Positions 23,291-31,216 of a DNA stretch of 38,514 nucleotides are shown in pieces. The stretch comes from Streptomyces sp. SID9727 (lineage in GTDB: Bacteria > Actinomycetota > Actinomycetes > Streptomycetales > Streptomycetaceae): NCBI RefSeq assembly GCF_010550605.1, contig NZ_JAAGNI010000225.1, forward strand, positions 1-38,514, in the 5' to 3' direction. The translations under genes were made by a program, and so were the position numbers. The notes beneath the pieces were generated by a model, which was given only the letters and a program-made list of their open reading frames with translations, was not told the origin of the DNA and did not search any database. Position 1 is the stretch's first letter. Each line of letters opens with the position of its first letter.

Positions 23291-24047
23291 GGCGACGCGC
23301 CGCGCGGCGCGCCGCTGGCTGGCTGAGTTGCGCGTGGCCGGGGTGCCACGGGTGCGGGCGATCCTCACCCACCATCCGGGTTACGCGGATCTCACCCCTG
23401 CCCAGTATGCGGAGGGTCTTGCCTGGCTCAGGCGTACGGGCATGGTGAACACGGCGGGACGACCCGTCGTGGACATCAGCGAGAGCGAGGCGGCGGAAGG
23501 CGAAGGGGCGCTGCCCCCGGTGCTGTGGAGCAGGGCTGGAGAGCAAGCGCGGAGGGCTGTGGGTGCCGCAGGTGAACAGGCGCTGCTCCGGCTGCTGCGC
23601 GACGGCGGAGTGCCGCACGTGAGGCATGTGGCCGCGGAATCCGACGCGTACGGATACGACATACAGGCAGCCCGCTCCGTCTCAGAGCGGGCACACATTG
23701 AGGTCAAGTCGACCACTGACCCGACCCGCCTGGTGATCCATCTGACACGTCATGAGTACGAGGTGATGGCGACGGACGAGCGCTGGTGTCTCGCCGCCGT
23801 CCTTGTCGCCAGCGACGGGCGCGCGATGCATGTGGCAACAGTTGACCGGGCCTGGGTCCATTCGTCCGTACCTGCCGACCGGGCGGGGAGCGGCCGCTGG
23901 GAGTCCGCTCGCCTGGAGGTGCCGGGTCATGCTCTGGCGCCAGGGCTGTACACCGGGGCGTGGGGGCTGCTGGCGGATGGAGTACTGCCTCAGCGCCCTG
24001 TCTGGCACCAAGACCGCAGCGGACAAAAAGGATCCGGCCAACGCTAG
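23271..24047 (+). CDS. DUF3883-type PD-(D/E)XK-like nuclease
   Basis: A 258-aa protein. An N-terminal helical region (about 1-95, including RRAARRWLAELRVAGVPRVR) precedes the DUF3883/nuclease-like domain (about 96-200): GEQALLRLLRDGG, then ESDAYGYDIQAARS (D130) and AHIEVKSTTD (E144-x-K146). This gives the E...D...ExK arrangement of restriction endonuclease-like folds. It is probably the cleaving subunit of the ParB-like/SNF2 module. The GTG at 23271 lies within the helicase gene, overlapping it by 20 bp. A 194-bp gap separates it from the methyltransferase, so the methylase likely has its own promoter. Confidence 0.82.
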   Translation: MLLPPTEATRRAARRWLAELRVAGVPRVRAILTHHPGYADLTPAQYAEGLAWLRRTGMVNTAGRPVVDISESEAAEGEGALPPVLWSRAGEQARRAVGAAGEQALLRLLRDGGVPHVRHVAAESDAYGYDIQAARSVSERAHIEVKSTTDPTRLVIHLTRHEYEVMATDERWCLAAVLVASDGRAMHVATVDRAWVHSSVPADRAGSGRWESARLEVPGHALAPGLYTGAWGLLADGVLPQRPVWHQDRSGQKGSGQR

Positions 24048-24241
24048 CTCGCTTGTTCGAATATGCTGGGCTCCGTGCCAGGGGGCAGCTCGAAGCCCGC
24101 GCTTGGTCCGCCGAGGCTGCCGCAGGGCGCGCCTCCGGGCCGGAGCCCAGGTAGGCTCTCCCAGTCTCGCCTGTCAGCATTGGCCTGTTCTGGCCCGGCG
24201 AGGCTTGAACGCTGAACGTACGAATGAGGAGACCGGAGCCG

Positions 24242-25537
24242 ATGGGTCCCAGTGACGACGTGCTGACCTCGATCGAGATCTGCGCGGGGGCTGGAGGGCA
24301 GGCTATTGGTCTTCATCAGGCCGGTTTCAAGCACCTGGCTCTGGTAGAGATCGACCCGTATGCTTCCCAGACGCTTCAGGAGAACATCGCGTCCCTGGCG
24401 GAGTGGAGCTGGGAGCGGGACTTCTGCGATGTGATCTCCGGTGATGTGAACCAGTTCGTTCCCATCGCTTCGGGGGGCGATCGCGAGCCTGATCTGAAGA
24501 AGGCGGAGAAGTACCTGGGAAGGCCTCTCGCCAAGGGCGAGCTGCACCTTCTTGCCGGCGGCGTGCCCTGCCCGCCCTTCTCGCACGCCGGCAAGCAGCT
24601 CGGGAAGGACGATGAGCGTGATCTTTTCCCGCGCATTCTTGAGCTAGCTGACGAGCTTCGCCCTGAAGCGGTGATGATCGAGAACGTGCGCGGTATCAAG
24701 GACGCGAAATTCGAGGAATACCGTACCTACATCGAAGCACGCCTTCAGGGCGGATGGGCGACCCACCCTGTCACGGGGATCGTAGAAGACTTCGAGGGCC
24801 TCGGCTACCAGATCTGTGAGTGGGAGGTCCTGGAAGCCAGTGACTTCGGCGTTCCGCAGCTGCGTCCCAGGGCCGTTCTGGTGGCCATCCGCAAGGATGT
24901 ACTCGGTGACCTGAAGTTCGTATGGCCGACCGCCACGGGAAGCCCTGTGAGCGTTTTCGAGGCGCTCAAGACGTCCATGAAGGCCAGGTATGCGCCGTAC
25001 CTGAAAATGGACGGGGAAATCGCTCTGCTGGCGAAGAAGTGCCATAAGGAGTGGATGAGGAAGGCGCGCGAAGCCGAGGAAAAGAAGGATCTCGGTATCG
25101 CTCCCACCTTGGTCGGCGGATCCAAGAAGCACGGAGGGGCCGACCTCGGGCCGAGTCGCGCGAAGGCTGCCTGGCTTGACCTGGGCGTCACCGGCGTAGG
25201 CGTGGCCAACTCGCACGAGGAGAGCGTGAGGAAGCAGTCTCACGACCGGGATCTCTTCAGGGAAACAGGCCCCATGCTCACGGTCGAGCAAGCCGCGATC
25301 ATCCAGGGATTCCCGTCCAACTGGAAGTTCTCCGGCGGAAAGACCGCGCAGTACAGGCAGGTCGGGAACGCGTTCCCGCCGCCGGTCGCCGCAGCAGTGG
25401 GCAAGGCCATCGCGGACGTGCTGCGCGCCGCCCATGAACGCGACCGCCGCAAGGCCGAGGCAGCCGAGACGCTACCCGCCCAGATGCCGTCGGCGTTCGC
25501 GGACAGTGCTGACGATCTCCAGGGCGCACACATCTGA
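24242..25537 (+). CDS. dcm: DNA (cytosine-5) methyltransferase
   Basis: A 431-aa C5 methyltransferase. Motif I is IEICAGAGGQAIGLHQAGF (SAM-binding, with IEICAG instead of the usual DLFAG). Motif IV GGVPCPPFS carries the catalytic C110 (PCPP replaces the common PCQP). Motif VI ENV (147-149), motif VIII QxRxR (Q206, R208, R210) and motif X QVGNAFPPPVAAAVG are present, so it should be active. The target-recognition region lies between VIII and X (about 215-370). The ATG at 24242 has GGAG and GAGGAG upstream; an ATG at 24224 lacks a ribosome-binding site. It should protect host DNA for the island's nucleases. Its last 66 bp overlap the convergent vsr gene, the classical dcm/vsr partnership. Confidence 0.95.
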   Translation: MGPSDDVLTSIEICAGAGGQAIGLHQAGFKHLALVEIDPYASQTLQENIASLAEWSWERDFCDVISGDVNQFVPIASGGDREPDLKKAEKYLGRPLAKGELHLLAGGVPCPPFSHAGKQLGKDDERDLFPRILELADELRPEAVMIENVRGIKDAKFEEYRTYIEARLQGGWATHPVTGIVEDFEGLGYQICEWEVLEASDFGVPQLRPRAVLVAIRKDVLGDLKFVWPTATGSPVSVFEALKTSMKARYAPYLKMDGEIALLAKKCHKEWMRKAREAEEKKDLGIAPTLVGGSKKHGGADLGPSRAKAAWLDLGVTGVGVANSHEESVRKQSHDRDLFRETGPMLTVEQAAIIQGFPSNWKFSGGKTAQYRQVGNAFPPPVAAAVGKAIADVLRAAHERDRRKAEAAETLPAQMPSAFADSADDLQGAHI

Positions 25538-25930
25538 GTCCTGGTGTTCCCAGAACCGCAGGACGGCCCACCCGGCCTCGGCCAGCCGCTTGTCAGTGTC
25601 GCGGTCCCGGGCCATGTTCCGGGCCACTTTGTCTGACCAGTACCCCGGGTTCGTCTTGGGCGGTACATAGTGCTCGGGGCAGCCGTGCCAGTAACAGCCG
25701 TCGATGAATACGGCCACCTTCGCTGGACGGAAGACCAGGTCAGCCGTCCGGCGGAGGTCTGGCAGAGGCCGCGCGGCCACGCGGTAGCGAAGGCCGTTCG
25801 CATGCACCAGCCGGCGGATGAGGCGTTCCGGCTGGGTATCGCGGCTGCGGATCGCCTGCATGTTCCGGCGGCGCGCCGCAGACGAGGCCCACGAGCCGTC
25901 CGGCGGGGTCCAGTCTGCGGGCTCAGGCAC
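25472..25930 (-). CDS. vsr: Very short patch repair (Vsr) endonuclease
   Basis: A 152-aa Vsr-family nickase. RRNMQAIRSRDTQPERLIRR and NGLRYRV form the usual N-terminal part. The catalytic Asp is D64 (TADLVF), followed by VAVFIDGCYWHGCPEH with H82 and H87, and GWAVLRFWEHQ. All active-site residues are intact. Vsr nicks 5' of T in T:G mismatches produced by deamination of 5-methylcytosine, which fits a role repairing damage from the adjacent methyltransferase; in restriction islands Vsr-fold proteins may also be cleavage effectors. I chose the GTG at 25930 (GGAG 8 nt upstream); the GTG at 25939 is possible. It is the last gene of the leftward ATPase-Z1-vsr operon, 22 bp after the Z1 stop, and overlaps the methyltransferase end by 66 bp. 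Confidence 0.93.
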   Translation of the reverse strand: MPEPADWTPPDGSWASSAARRRNMQAIRSRDTQPERLIRRLVHANGLRYRVAARPLPDLRRTADLVFRPAKVAVFIDGCYWHGCPEHYVPPKTNPGYWSDKVARNMARDRDTDKRLAEAGWAVLRFWEHQDSDVCALEIVSTVRERRRHLGG

Positions 25931-25952
25931 TACGGTCACTCCAGGGTCACGT

Positions 25953-28886
25953 TCATCGCACTTCAATAGTGGCTTCACCAGGCCGGGACGAGTCGACCGC
26001 CCGGAAGCGAACGTAGGGTACCGGCTTGTCCGTCGCGCTGGCGGCTGGGATGAACGCCGCAGCCAGCACGACCTTGCCGGGGTCGACGCTGCCGTCATTC
26101 ACGAGGTCTTCCGGGCTGCCAACGCTGGGGTCGATGACCGGGTAGAGGAGCACGGCTCCGCGGCGCGGGCGGTGAAGCTGAGTGGCGAACGGGTCGTCGT
26201 CACTCAGCGCGCGCAGTCCGGCGATCCGCTCGGCGGACTGGCGGTGGGCGACACCGGAGATGCGGTTGAACACGCCGCGGGCGTTCCGCTTGCGCTGGAC
26301 CAGGCTGACGGGCTGACTGCCGAGGATGCTGGCTGACACGCTCGTCGGTCCGGACGTCTGCGGAAGGATCACCGCCCAGTCGTCCGTAGCGCACCCGGCG
26401 TCGCTCGCGTCCCGCAGATAGGCCAGGTGAGGGGCGAAGAGATCCGGCCGGCCCCAGGTCAGGCGGCTCACGATCTCCAGCAGCTGGGCATGGCTGAGAA
26501 CCGCCGTCCGGGCGGGGTAGCGGGCGTAACCGCCCCGGTCGTTGCCGGAGAGGGTCACGAATACGGAGATGTCCTCACCCAACGCCCCCAACGCCACCCC
26601 CCAAGCCCCCACGTTCCCCCGCAGCTCCTCCGCCCCCACCGGGTACGCCGTCGGTTCCACCCACTGGCCCGGGGAGCGGATCTCCACCAGTTCCGCGTTG
26701 AACATCTTGTTGCGGGCCGAGGGGCGTATCCAGGAGAGGTGCTGGGAGACCAGTGGGGGGATCTGGGCAGGGGTGACCTGGGGTTTGCCGTCCACCAGGG
26801 TGGCGTAGCGGGTCAGCTGGGCGCGGAACGTCTCCTCGTCGCGGCAGATGGCCTCGAAGGCTTCGTAGAGGTCGATGGTCCTCGTCCTGCCGACCGGTAC
26901 CTCGCGGCCGATGTAGAGGCGGACCAGGTCGCGGTAGCCGGGGCGGAAGCCGAACCAGCGGCCCACCTGCATCAGGGTGTCGGTCTGTTGGATGGGGCGG
27001 ACGTAGTACGTGACCGTCAGGCCCTCGACCGTGAAGCCCCGGGACAGCTTCGTGCCGCCCACCAGGATCTTCCACACGTGCGGGGTCCGCTCGAAGTCCA
27101 GGGCGGGCTGGTCGTAGTCGCGCTCGGTGTCGCCGTTCACCACCAGGACGGGGGTGCCGCCCGCGTTGATGAGCTGGCGGGCGCGCGAGACGTAGGCCCT
27201 CAGCTCCTCATACGACTCCGGCGTGGGCAGCTCCGCGTCGGCGAAGCGGTGGAAGTCCGAGGCGAAGAGGGCGGCCAGGCGGTCGTGGCCCTGGCGGCTC
27301 GTGTAGGCGGCCTGGTGCCACATGGTGCTGATCCGCAGGGCGAGGGCCGTGTGCTCGGCCATGCGCACGGACTCGTGGACGAGCATCGTGTGGTGCCGGA
27401 ACGGCCCCTCGGCCACGCCCCGGTCGGCGCGGTACAGCTTGAGCGCCCCCGTGAGGACGAACGCGTCCAGAGCCTCCTGGAGGCGGTCGCCCGTGTTCTC
27501 GTAGATGCCCCGGACGTGCGTCTCCTCCGCGGTGCCCTCGTCCGTGTCGAGGTCGTGGAAGTCCTGGACGCCCATGTAGCCGGTCGGGCGGGGCAGCGAG
27601 ACGAGGAAGTCGCGCGGGAAGATGTCCTCGCCGTCGCCCGGATCCACGAAGACGTTGGCGAACGGGGTCGCGGTGTAGCCGACGTACTGGGCACGGGGCA
27701 GCAGGCCGAGCAGCTCGGAGATCTGGCCGTTGATGGCCGTCCGGGTGACCTTGCCCTCTTCCCACTTCTTCGGGTTCGTGGTGTTGACCGACGCCTGGTC
27801 CGACTCGTCGTCGATGATCAGCGCGGGGATCTCGGAGAGGATCGGGCCGATCTTCTTGAGGTCCGCGATCAGCTTGTCCAGGACGGACTTGTTCTTCTTC
27901 ACGACCATGATCCGGGCCGCGGCGCGGTGCAGGTTGGCCGGGGCGTACAGCGGCTCGGTACGCGACTGCTTCTCGAACTCGAGGGCGCGGATGCCGCGCA
28001 GCAGGCTCTTGTAGTCGTCGTCACGGGTGGTGAGGCGCTCGATGTCGAAGGCGCCGAGCGCTGAGGGCCGGCCGCCGTGGCTGACGAACTTCTCCGGCCA
28101 GTCCGCGTCCTCCTGGTAGTCGATGCCGACCAGGGCGTCCCGGTCCGCCGGGTCCGCGCCGCGCAGGATGTTCTCCTGGCCGATGAGCTCCATGTCCAGC
28201 CGGCGCTGGGTCTGGCTCCGGAGCAGGTTCAGCGTGCCGCCGAGGACGATGACCAGGCGGTATCCCGCGTCGATGGCCTTCGCGGTGACGCCGGTGAAGT
28301 TGGCGGTCTTGCCCGACTGGACGTAGCCCACCACCAGGCCGCGCGCCCCGTACGCCTCGGGGCGGGTGGGGTCGGAGAGGCGCTCGACCACGGCGTGGCT
28401 CGCCTCGTCCAGCCCGGAGACCGCCGCGTCCGACCAGCCCTTGCGGCGCAGCAGCGCCTCGTACGAATTCCAGTAGAAGGAGCGCGCCGCGGCCACGTCC
28501 CGGGAGTACCAGGAGGCGAACTCCTTGCTGATGACCGTCGGCCCGGGCTCCTTGAACACCGGGACCGCGCTGTCGAGCGCCTTCCGCAGCCCGGGACCGA
28601 AGCCCAGCCGGGTGTACGTGTCCGTGCGGCGCTCATCCGTGCGGGGCGGCGCCGTCGACCAGTCGGCCTGCTCCGCCAGGTCCCAGGCGGTCAGGGTGCG
28701 GTGCCACAGGGCGATCAGCCCGTCACCCGGTTCCCCGCCCAGGACCCGGTCCTGGAAGTGGGAGAGCGCGGTGTCGGCGGGCTCCTCGTCGTCCGAGAGC
28801 ACGAAGGCGAGCTTGGCGAAGGGCTTGGGCCCCCGGCGCATCGCGGCCAGCACATCGCCGTGCAGGGTGAACAGGGGGTCGGTCAT
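25953..28886 (-). CDS. Z1-domain ATPase/putative endonuclease of the restriction island
   Basis: A 977-aa Z1-domain (PF10593-type) protein. The Walker A box is GYVQSGKTANFTG (about 187-199). The Walker B-like region IPALIIDDESDQAS is near 365. The Z1 hallmark segment follows: GYTATPFANVFVDP, later KILVGGTKLSRGFTVEGLTV and QTDTLMQVGRWFGFRPGYRD, which resembles helicase motifs V and VI. Z1 proteins occur almost only beside a GHKL ATPase, a C5 methylase and a Vsr or other nuclease, and are thought to be the motor or nuclease of that restriction class. The ATG at 28886 lies 55 bp after the GHKL ATPase stop. The last ~190 codons look less GC-rich than the rest, suggesting a recombination joint near 26560. 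Confidence 0.93.
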   Translation of the reverse strand: MTDPLFTLHGDVLAAMRRGPKPFAKLAFVLSDDEEPADTALSHFQDRVLGGEPGDGLIALWHRTLTAWDLAEQADWSTAPPRTDERRTDTYTRLGFGPGLRKALDSAVPVFKEPGPTVISKEFASWYSRDVAAARSFYWNSYEALLRRKGWSDAAVSGLDEASHAVVERLSDPTRPEAYGARGLVVGYVQSGKTANFTGVTAKAIDAGYRLVIVLGGTLNLLRSQTQRRLDMELIGQENILRGADPADRDALVGIDYQEDADWPEKFVSHGGRPSALGAFDIERLTTRDDDYKSLLRGIRALEFEKQSRTEPLYAPANLHRAAARIMVVKKNKSVLDKLIADLKKIGPILSEIPALIIDDESDQASVNTTNPKKWEEGKVTRTAINGQISELLGLLPRAQYVGYTATPFANVFVDPGDGEDIFPRDFLVSLPRPTGYMGVQDFHDLDTDEGTAEETHVRGIYENTGDRLQEALDAFVLTGALKLYRADRGVAEGPFRHHTMLVHESVRMAEHTALALRISTMWHQAAYTSRQGHDRLAALFASDFHRFADAELPTPESYEELRAYVSRARQLINAGGTPVLVVNGDTERDYDQPALDFERTPHVWKILVGGTKLSRGFTVEGLTVTYYVRPIQQTDTLMQVGRWFGFRPGYRDLVRLYIGREVPVGRTRTIDLYEAFEAICRDEETFRAQLTRYATLVDGKPQVTPAQIPPLVSQHLSWIRPSARNKMFNAELVEIRSPGQWVEPTAYPVGAEELRGNVGAWGVALGALGEDISVFVTLSGNDRGGYARYPARTAVLSHAQLLEIVSRLTWGRPDLFAPHLAYLRDASDAGCATDDWAVILPQTSGPTSVSASILGSQPVSLVQRKRNARGVFNRISGVAHRQSAERIAGLRALSDDDPFATQLHRPRRGAVLLYPVIDPSVGSPEDLVNDGSVDPGKVVLAAAFIPAASATDKPVPYVRFRAVDSSRPGEATIEVR

Positions 28887-28941
28887 GGCAGGCGGCTCTC
28901 TCGGATCGGTTGCGGGGACGGGCGGGCGGGGGAGGGGGTGC

Positions 28942-30471
28942 TCAGCGCTCCATCTCGCAGCGTGCCGCCGTGACCAGGACGCTGTTCCAGAGCGCCACGT
29001 TGTCGGTGTGGACGGCCCGGACCCGCTCCTTCTGGAAGATCTCGTTGACCATCAGATAGAGCATGCTCTTGATCACCGGGGCGTCGTTCAGCCCGCCGCG
29101 CCGGCCGCCGTTCAGCACCTGCCGGTACTCCTTGTTGAGCCGCACCTCCCGCTGCTCCCGGTCGAGTTCGAAGAACACGTCGGGCGGCAGGCTGTCCCAG
29201 CGGAACGCGATCGGGTCCTCGCCCTCCAGCTCCGGCAGCTCGTCGCGCAGCGTCCGCCGCAGCTTCGGGTCGATCCCCTTGCCCGCCGGGAGCACCGCCT
29301 TGCGCTGCGGCTCGGTGGCACGCCGGGCCGCCTCGCGGTAGGTGAGCGCCGCCTCCTGCACGTACGCGGCGAAGGTGTGACCCGCGGCGTCCACGGCCTG
29401 CTCCAGACCGCGGGCGAACGCGGGGGTGACGGTCACGCCGTCCTTCTTCACCGTGAGGTTGAAGACGTCGTTCGGCGCGGACGGCAGGTCCACGGCGATC
29501 CGGGCGAGCGCGAGGTGGCCCTCCGGGCTGCGGGTGCTGTTCCAGCCGCCCGCCTGGACGAGCCGGTCGTTGCGGTAGATGTAGAAGCCCTGCCGCTCGG
29601 CGAGCGGGCCGATGCCCCGGAAGCTGACCAGTGGCGACTTGGGCGGCCAGATGTGCGCGGTCAGCGCGACCTCGCCGACGCCCTCGACGGGAGCGGTGTA
29701 CGTACGGGGGTAGCCGGCCCGGCCGGGCACCCGGTAGCCGAACGGGTCGATCGGTTCGACTCCGCGGTGGTCCAGCTCCTCCGTGGTCCGCACGTCCTCC
29801 ACGACGATGTCGATGTTGAAGCCGTCGCGGGCCAGGAAGCGGTGGAGGTAGAGCCCGAGGTGGGTCTCCAGCTTCTCGATCGCGTCGTTGAGGTAGCGGT
29901 CGGCCTGGCCGGTGGTGATGGTCTCGAAGGCGCGGACCCGGTCCCAGCGCACGATCGTGCCCTGCCACTGGATGACGCCGTCGTAGCGGTCGACAAGGTC
30001 CTGGCAGTAGCCCGGGTCGACGATGTCGCAGCTGAAGTCGGCCCGGGCGCGGGCCGTCAGCCAGCGGCGCCCGGTGGACGGGCTGCGCTTGGTGCGGCTG
30101 ATCACGGTGAGCGAGTCGGCGTGCGACAGGGACGCCGCCTTGAGGCCCGCGCCGAAGTGCCCGAGCGCCCTGTCGTCGTACCCCTGCCTGCCGCCCACCG
30201 TCATGGCGGTGTCCAGCGTGGCGTCGTCCATGCCGCGGCCGTCGTCGATGACGAGGAGGCTGACCAGCCGGTCGTCGTCGCGCAGCAGGCTGACGACGAC
30301 GTTGCGCGCACCCGCGTCGATGGAGTTGTCCACGAGGTCGGCGATGGCCGCCTCGAATCCGTACCCCTGGTGCGTCAGTGACTCGACGTACCGGGCGGCG
30401 GGCGGAAGCCGCTTGGTGCCGGTGGTGGGGACCTCGAACTGCCAGTCGGCAGAGGGCTGGTACGGCACCAT
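28942..30471 (-). CDS. GHKL (HSP90/MutL/MORC-like) ATPase of the restriction island
   Basis: A 509-aa ATPase. The Bergerat fold is clear: N-box FEAAIADLVDNSIDAGA (about 39-55), G1 box IDDGRGM (76-81) and G2 box GHFGAGLKAASLSHADS (104-120). A central transducer-like region (about 150-360) and a C-terminal region without a recognised domain follow. In Z1-linked restriction systems this subunit is expected to act as an ATP-driven clamp on DNA, as MutL and MORC do. The ATG at 30471 follows AGGAAGG by 5 nt; the longer open frame upstream has no coding support. It is the first gene of the ATPase-Z1-vsr operon, and a plausible promoter lies at 30527-30555. Confidence 0.93.
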   Translation of the reverse strand: MVPYQPSADWQFEVPTTGTKRLPPAARYVESLTHQGYGFEAAIADLVDNSIDAGARNVVVSLLRDDDRLVSLLVIDDGRGMDDATLDTAMTVGGRQGYDDRALGHFGAGLKAASLSHADSLTVISRTKRSPSTGRRWLTARARADFSCDIVDPGYCQDLVDRYDGVIQWQGTIVRWDRVRAFETITTGQADRYLNDAIEKLETHLGLYLHRFLARDGFNIDIVVEDVRTTEELDHRGVEPIDPFGYRVPGRAGYPRTYTAPVEGVGEVALTAHIWPPKSPLVSFRGIGPLAERQGFYIYRNDRLVQAGGWNSTRSPEGHLALARIAVDLPSAPNDVFNLTVKKDGVTVTPAFARGLEQAVDAAGHTFAAYVQEAALTYREAARRATEPQRKAVLPAGKGIDPKLRRTLRDELPELEGEDPIAFRWDSLPPDVFFELDREQREVRLNKEYRQVLNGGRRGGLNDAPVIKSMLYLMVNEIFQKERVRAVHTDNVALWNSVLVTAARCEMER

Positions 30472-30526
30472 GAAGCCTTCCTCGCGCACACAGAGCTGAG
30501 ACCTGCGTGGGGAGGTGCGGCCCTGA

Positions 30527-30555
30527 TGAGTAGATGCGATGTGATGGTATTGCAA
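30527..30555 (-). promoter_or_regulatory. Candidate promoter of the GHKL ATPase-Z1-vsr operon
   Basis: On the minus strand TTGCAA (30555-30550) and TACTCA (30532-30527) are 17 bp apart, about 55 bp upstream of the ATPase start. The surrounding 30 bp are more AT-rich than the flanks. Assigned by eye. Confidence 0.4.
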
Positions 30556-30596
30556 AGGTGGGACAGCGGGGAATCCCGGTGACAAATGCGTCCGCG

Positions 30597-31097
30597 TCAC
30601 ATCGGCGCCGCACCCAGCACCCGCACGAACCCCACCCCCGCCTCCCCGCTCAACACCACCGCCTCGCCCGTCTCCACGAACCCCGTCCTCCTCAGCACCG
30701 CCCGCGACGCCGTGTTCCGCGCCGCCGCCCTCGCCCTGAGCGCCGTCAGGCCGTACGTCGTGCGGCACAGCGCGAAGAGGTCGTGCACCGCGGTCGTCGC
30801 CAGGCCCCTGCCCGTGGCCTTCTCCGCGAGGCGGAAGCCGAGTTCCGCCGTGCCGGCGGAGACGTCCATCAGGTTGAAGCGGCCCAGGACCTCACCCGTC
30901 TCCTCAGCCACCAGGACGTGGAAGTGGCAGGTGCCCGCCGCCTGTTCGGCGAGCAGCGCCTCGTGGCGGGGCGGGTAGTCGGTGAAGTAGGCGTCGCCGC
31001 GGTCCGGGACCGACGCGGCGAAGTACGCGCGGTTGGCCTTCTCGAACGCGAGGACGGCCGGGGCGTGGTCGGGGCGCAGGCGCTGGAGTTCGGGCAT
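30597..31097 (-). CDS. GNAT-family N-acetyltransferase (RimJ/RimL-like)
   Basis: A 166-aa acetyltransferase of the RimJ/RimL/Acetyltransf_3 type. PELQRLRPDHAPAVLAFEKA is the first strand and helix, HFHVLVAEETGEVLGRFNLM is the central beta region, and LGFRLAEKATGRGLATTAVH is the acetyl-CoA-binding motif A (x-x-GRGLA). ARNTASRAVLRRTGFVETGE is motif B. The substrate may be a protein N-terminus or a small amine; it is unknown. The ATG at 31097 begins the conserved region but has no clear ribosome-binding site. It borders the restriction island and marks the return to ordinary chromosome. Confidence 0.9.
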   Translation of the reverse strand: MPELQRLRPDHAPAVLAFEKANRAYFAASVPDRGDAYFTDYPPRHEALLAEQAAGTCHFHVLVAEETGEVLGRFNLMDVSAGTAELGFRLAEKATGRGLATTAVHDLFALCRTTYGLTALRARAAARNTASRAVLRRTGFVETGEAVVLSGEAGVGFVRVLGAAPM

Positions 31098-31216
31098 GGG
31101 GGCAGGGTACGGAGCCTGGACGCGCCCCGGCATCCGCGTTCCGGCCGCCTCACACCGGCCCCGTCACGCACCCATCCCCCGAGGCAGCCCCTACCCCCGC
31201 CCCGGACTGCGGCCCC

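Noticed and set aside
26427..28064. 545-codon open frame antisense to the Z1 gene
   Set aside because: Mirror of GC3-rich codons of the real gene; Val/Gly/Arg-rich composition and no domain, while the opposite strand has a full Z1 protein.
28525..30381. 618-codon open frame antisense to the GHKL ATPase
   Set aside because: The opposite strand encodes intact Bergerat-fold motifs; this frame has only low-complexity sequence.
18235..30555. Classification of the island as DISARM, BREX or Dnd/Pgl
   Set aside because: No DUF1998 or PLD protein, no PglX/PglZ/BrxC-like gene, and no DndA-E-like genes; the methyltransferase and helicase alone are not diagnostic.
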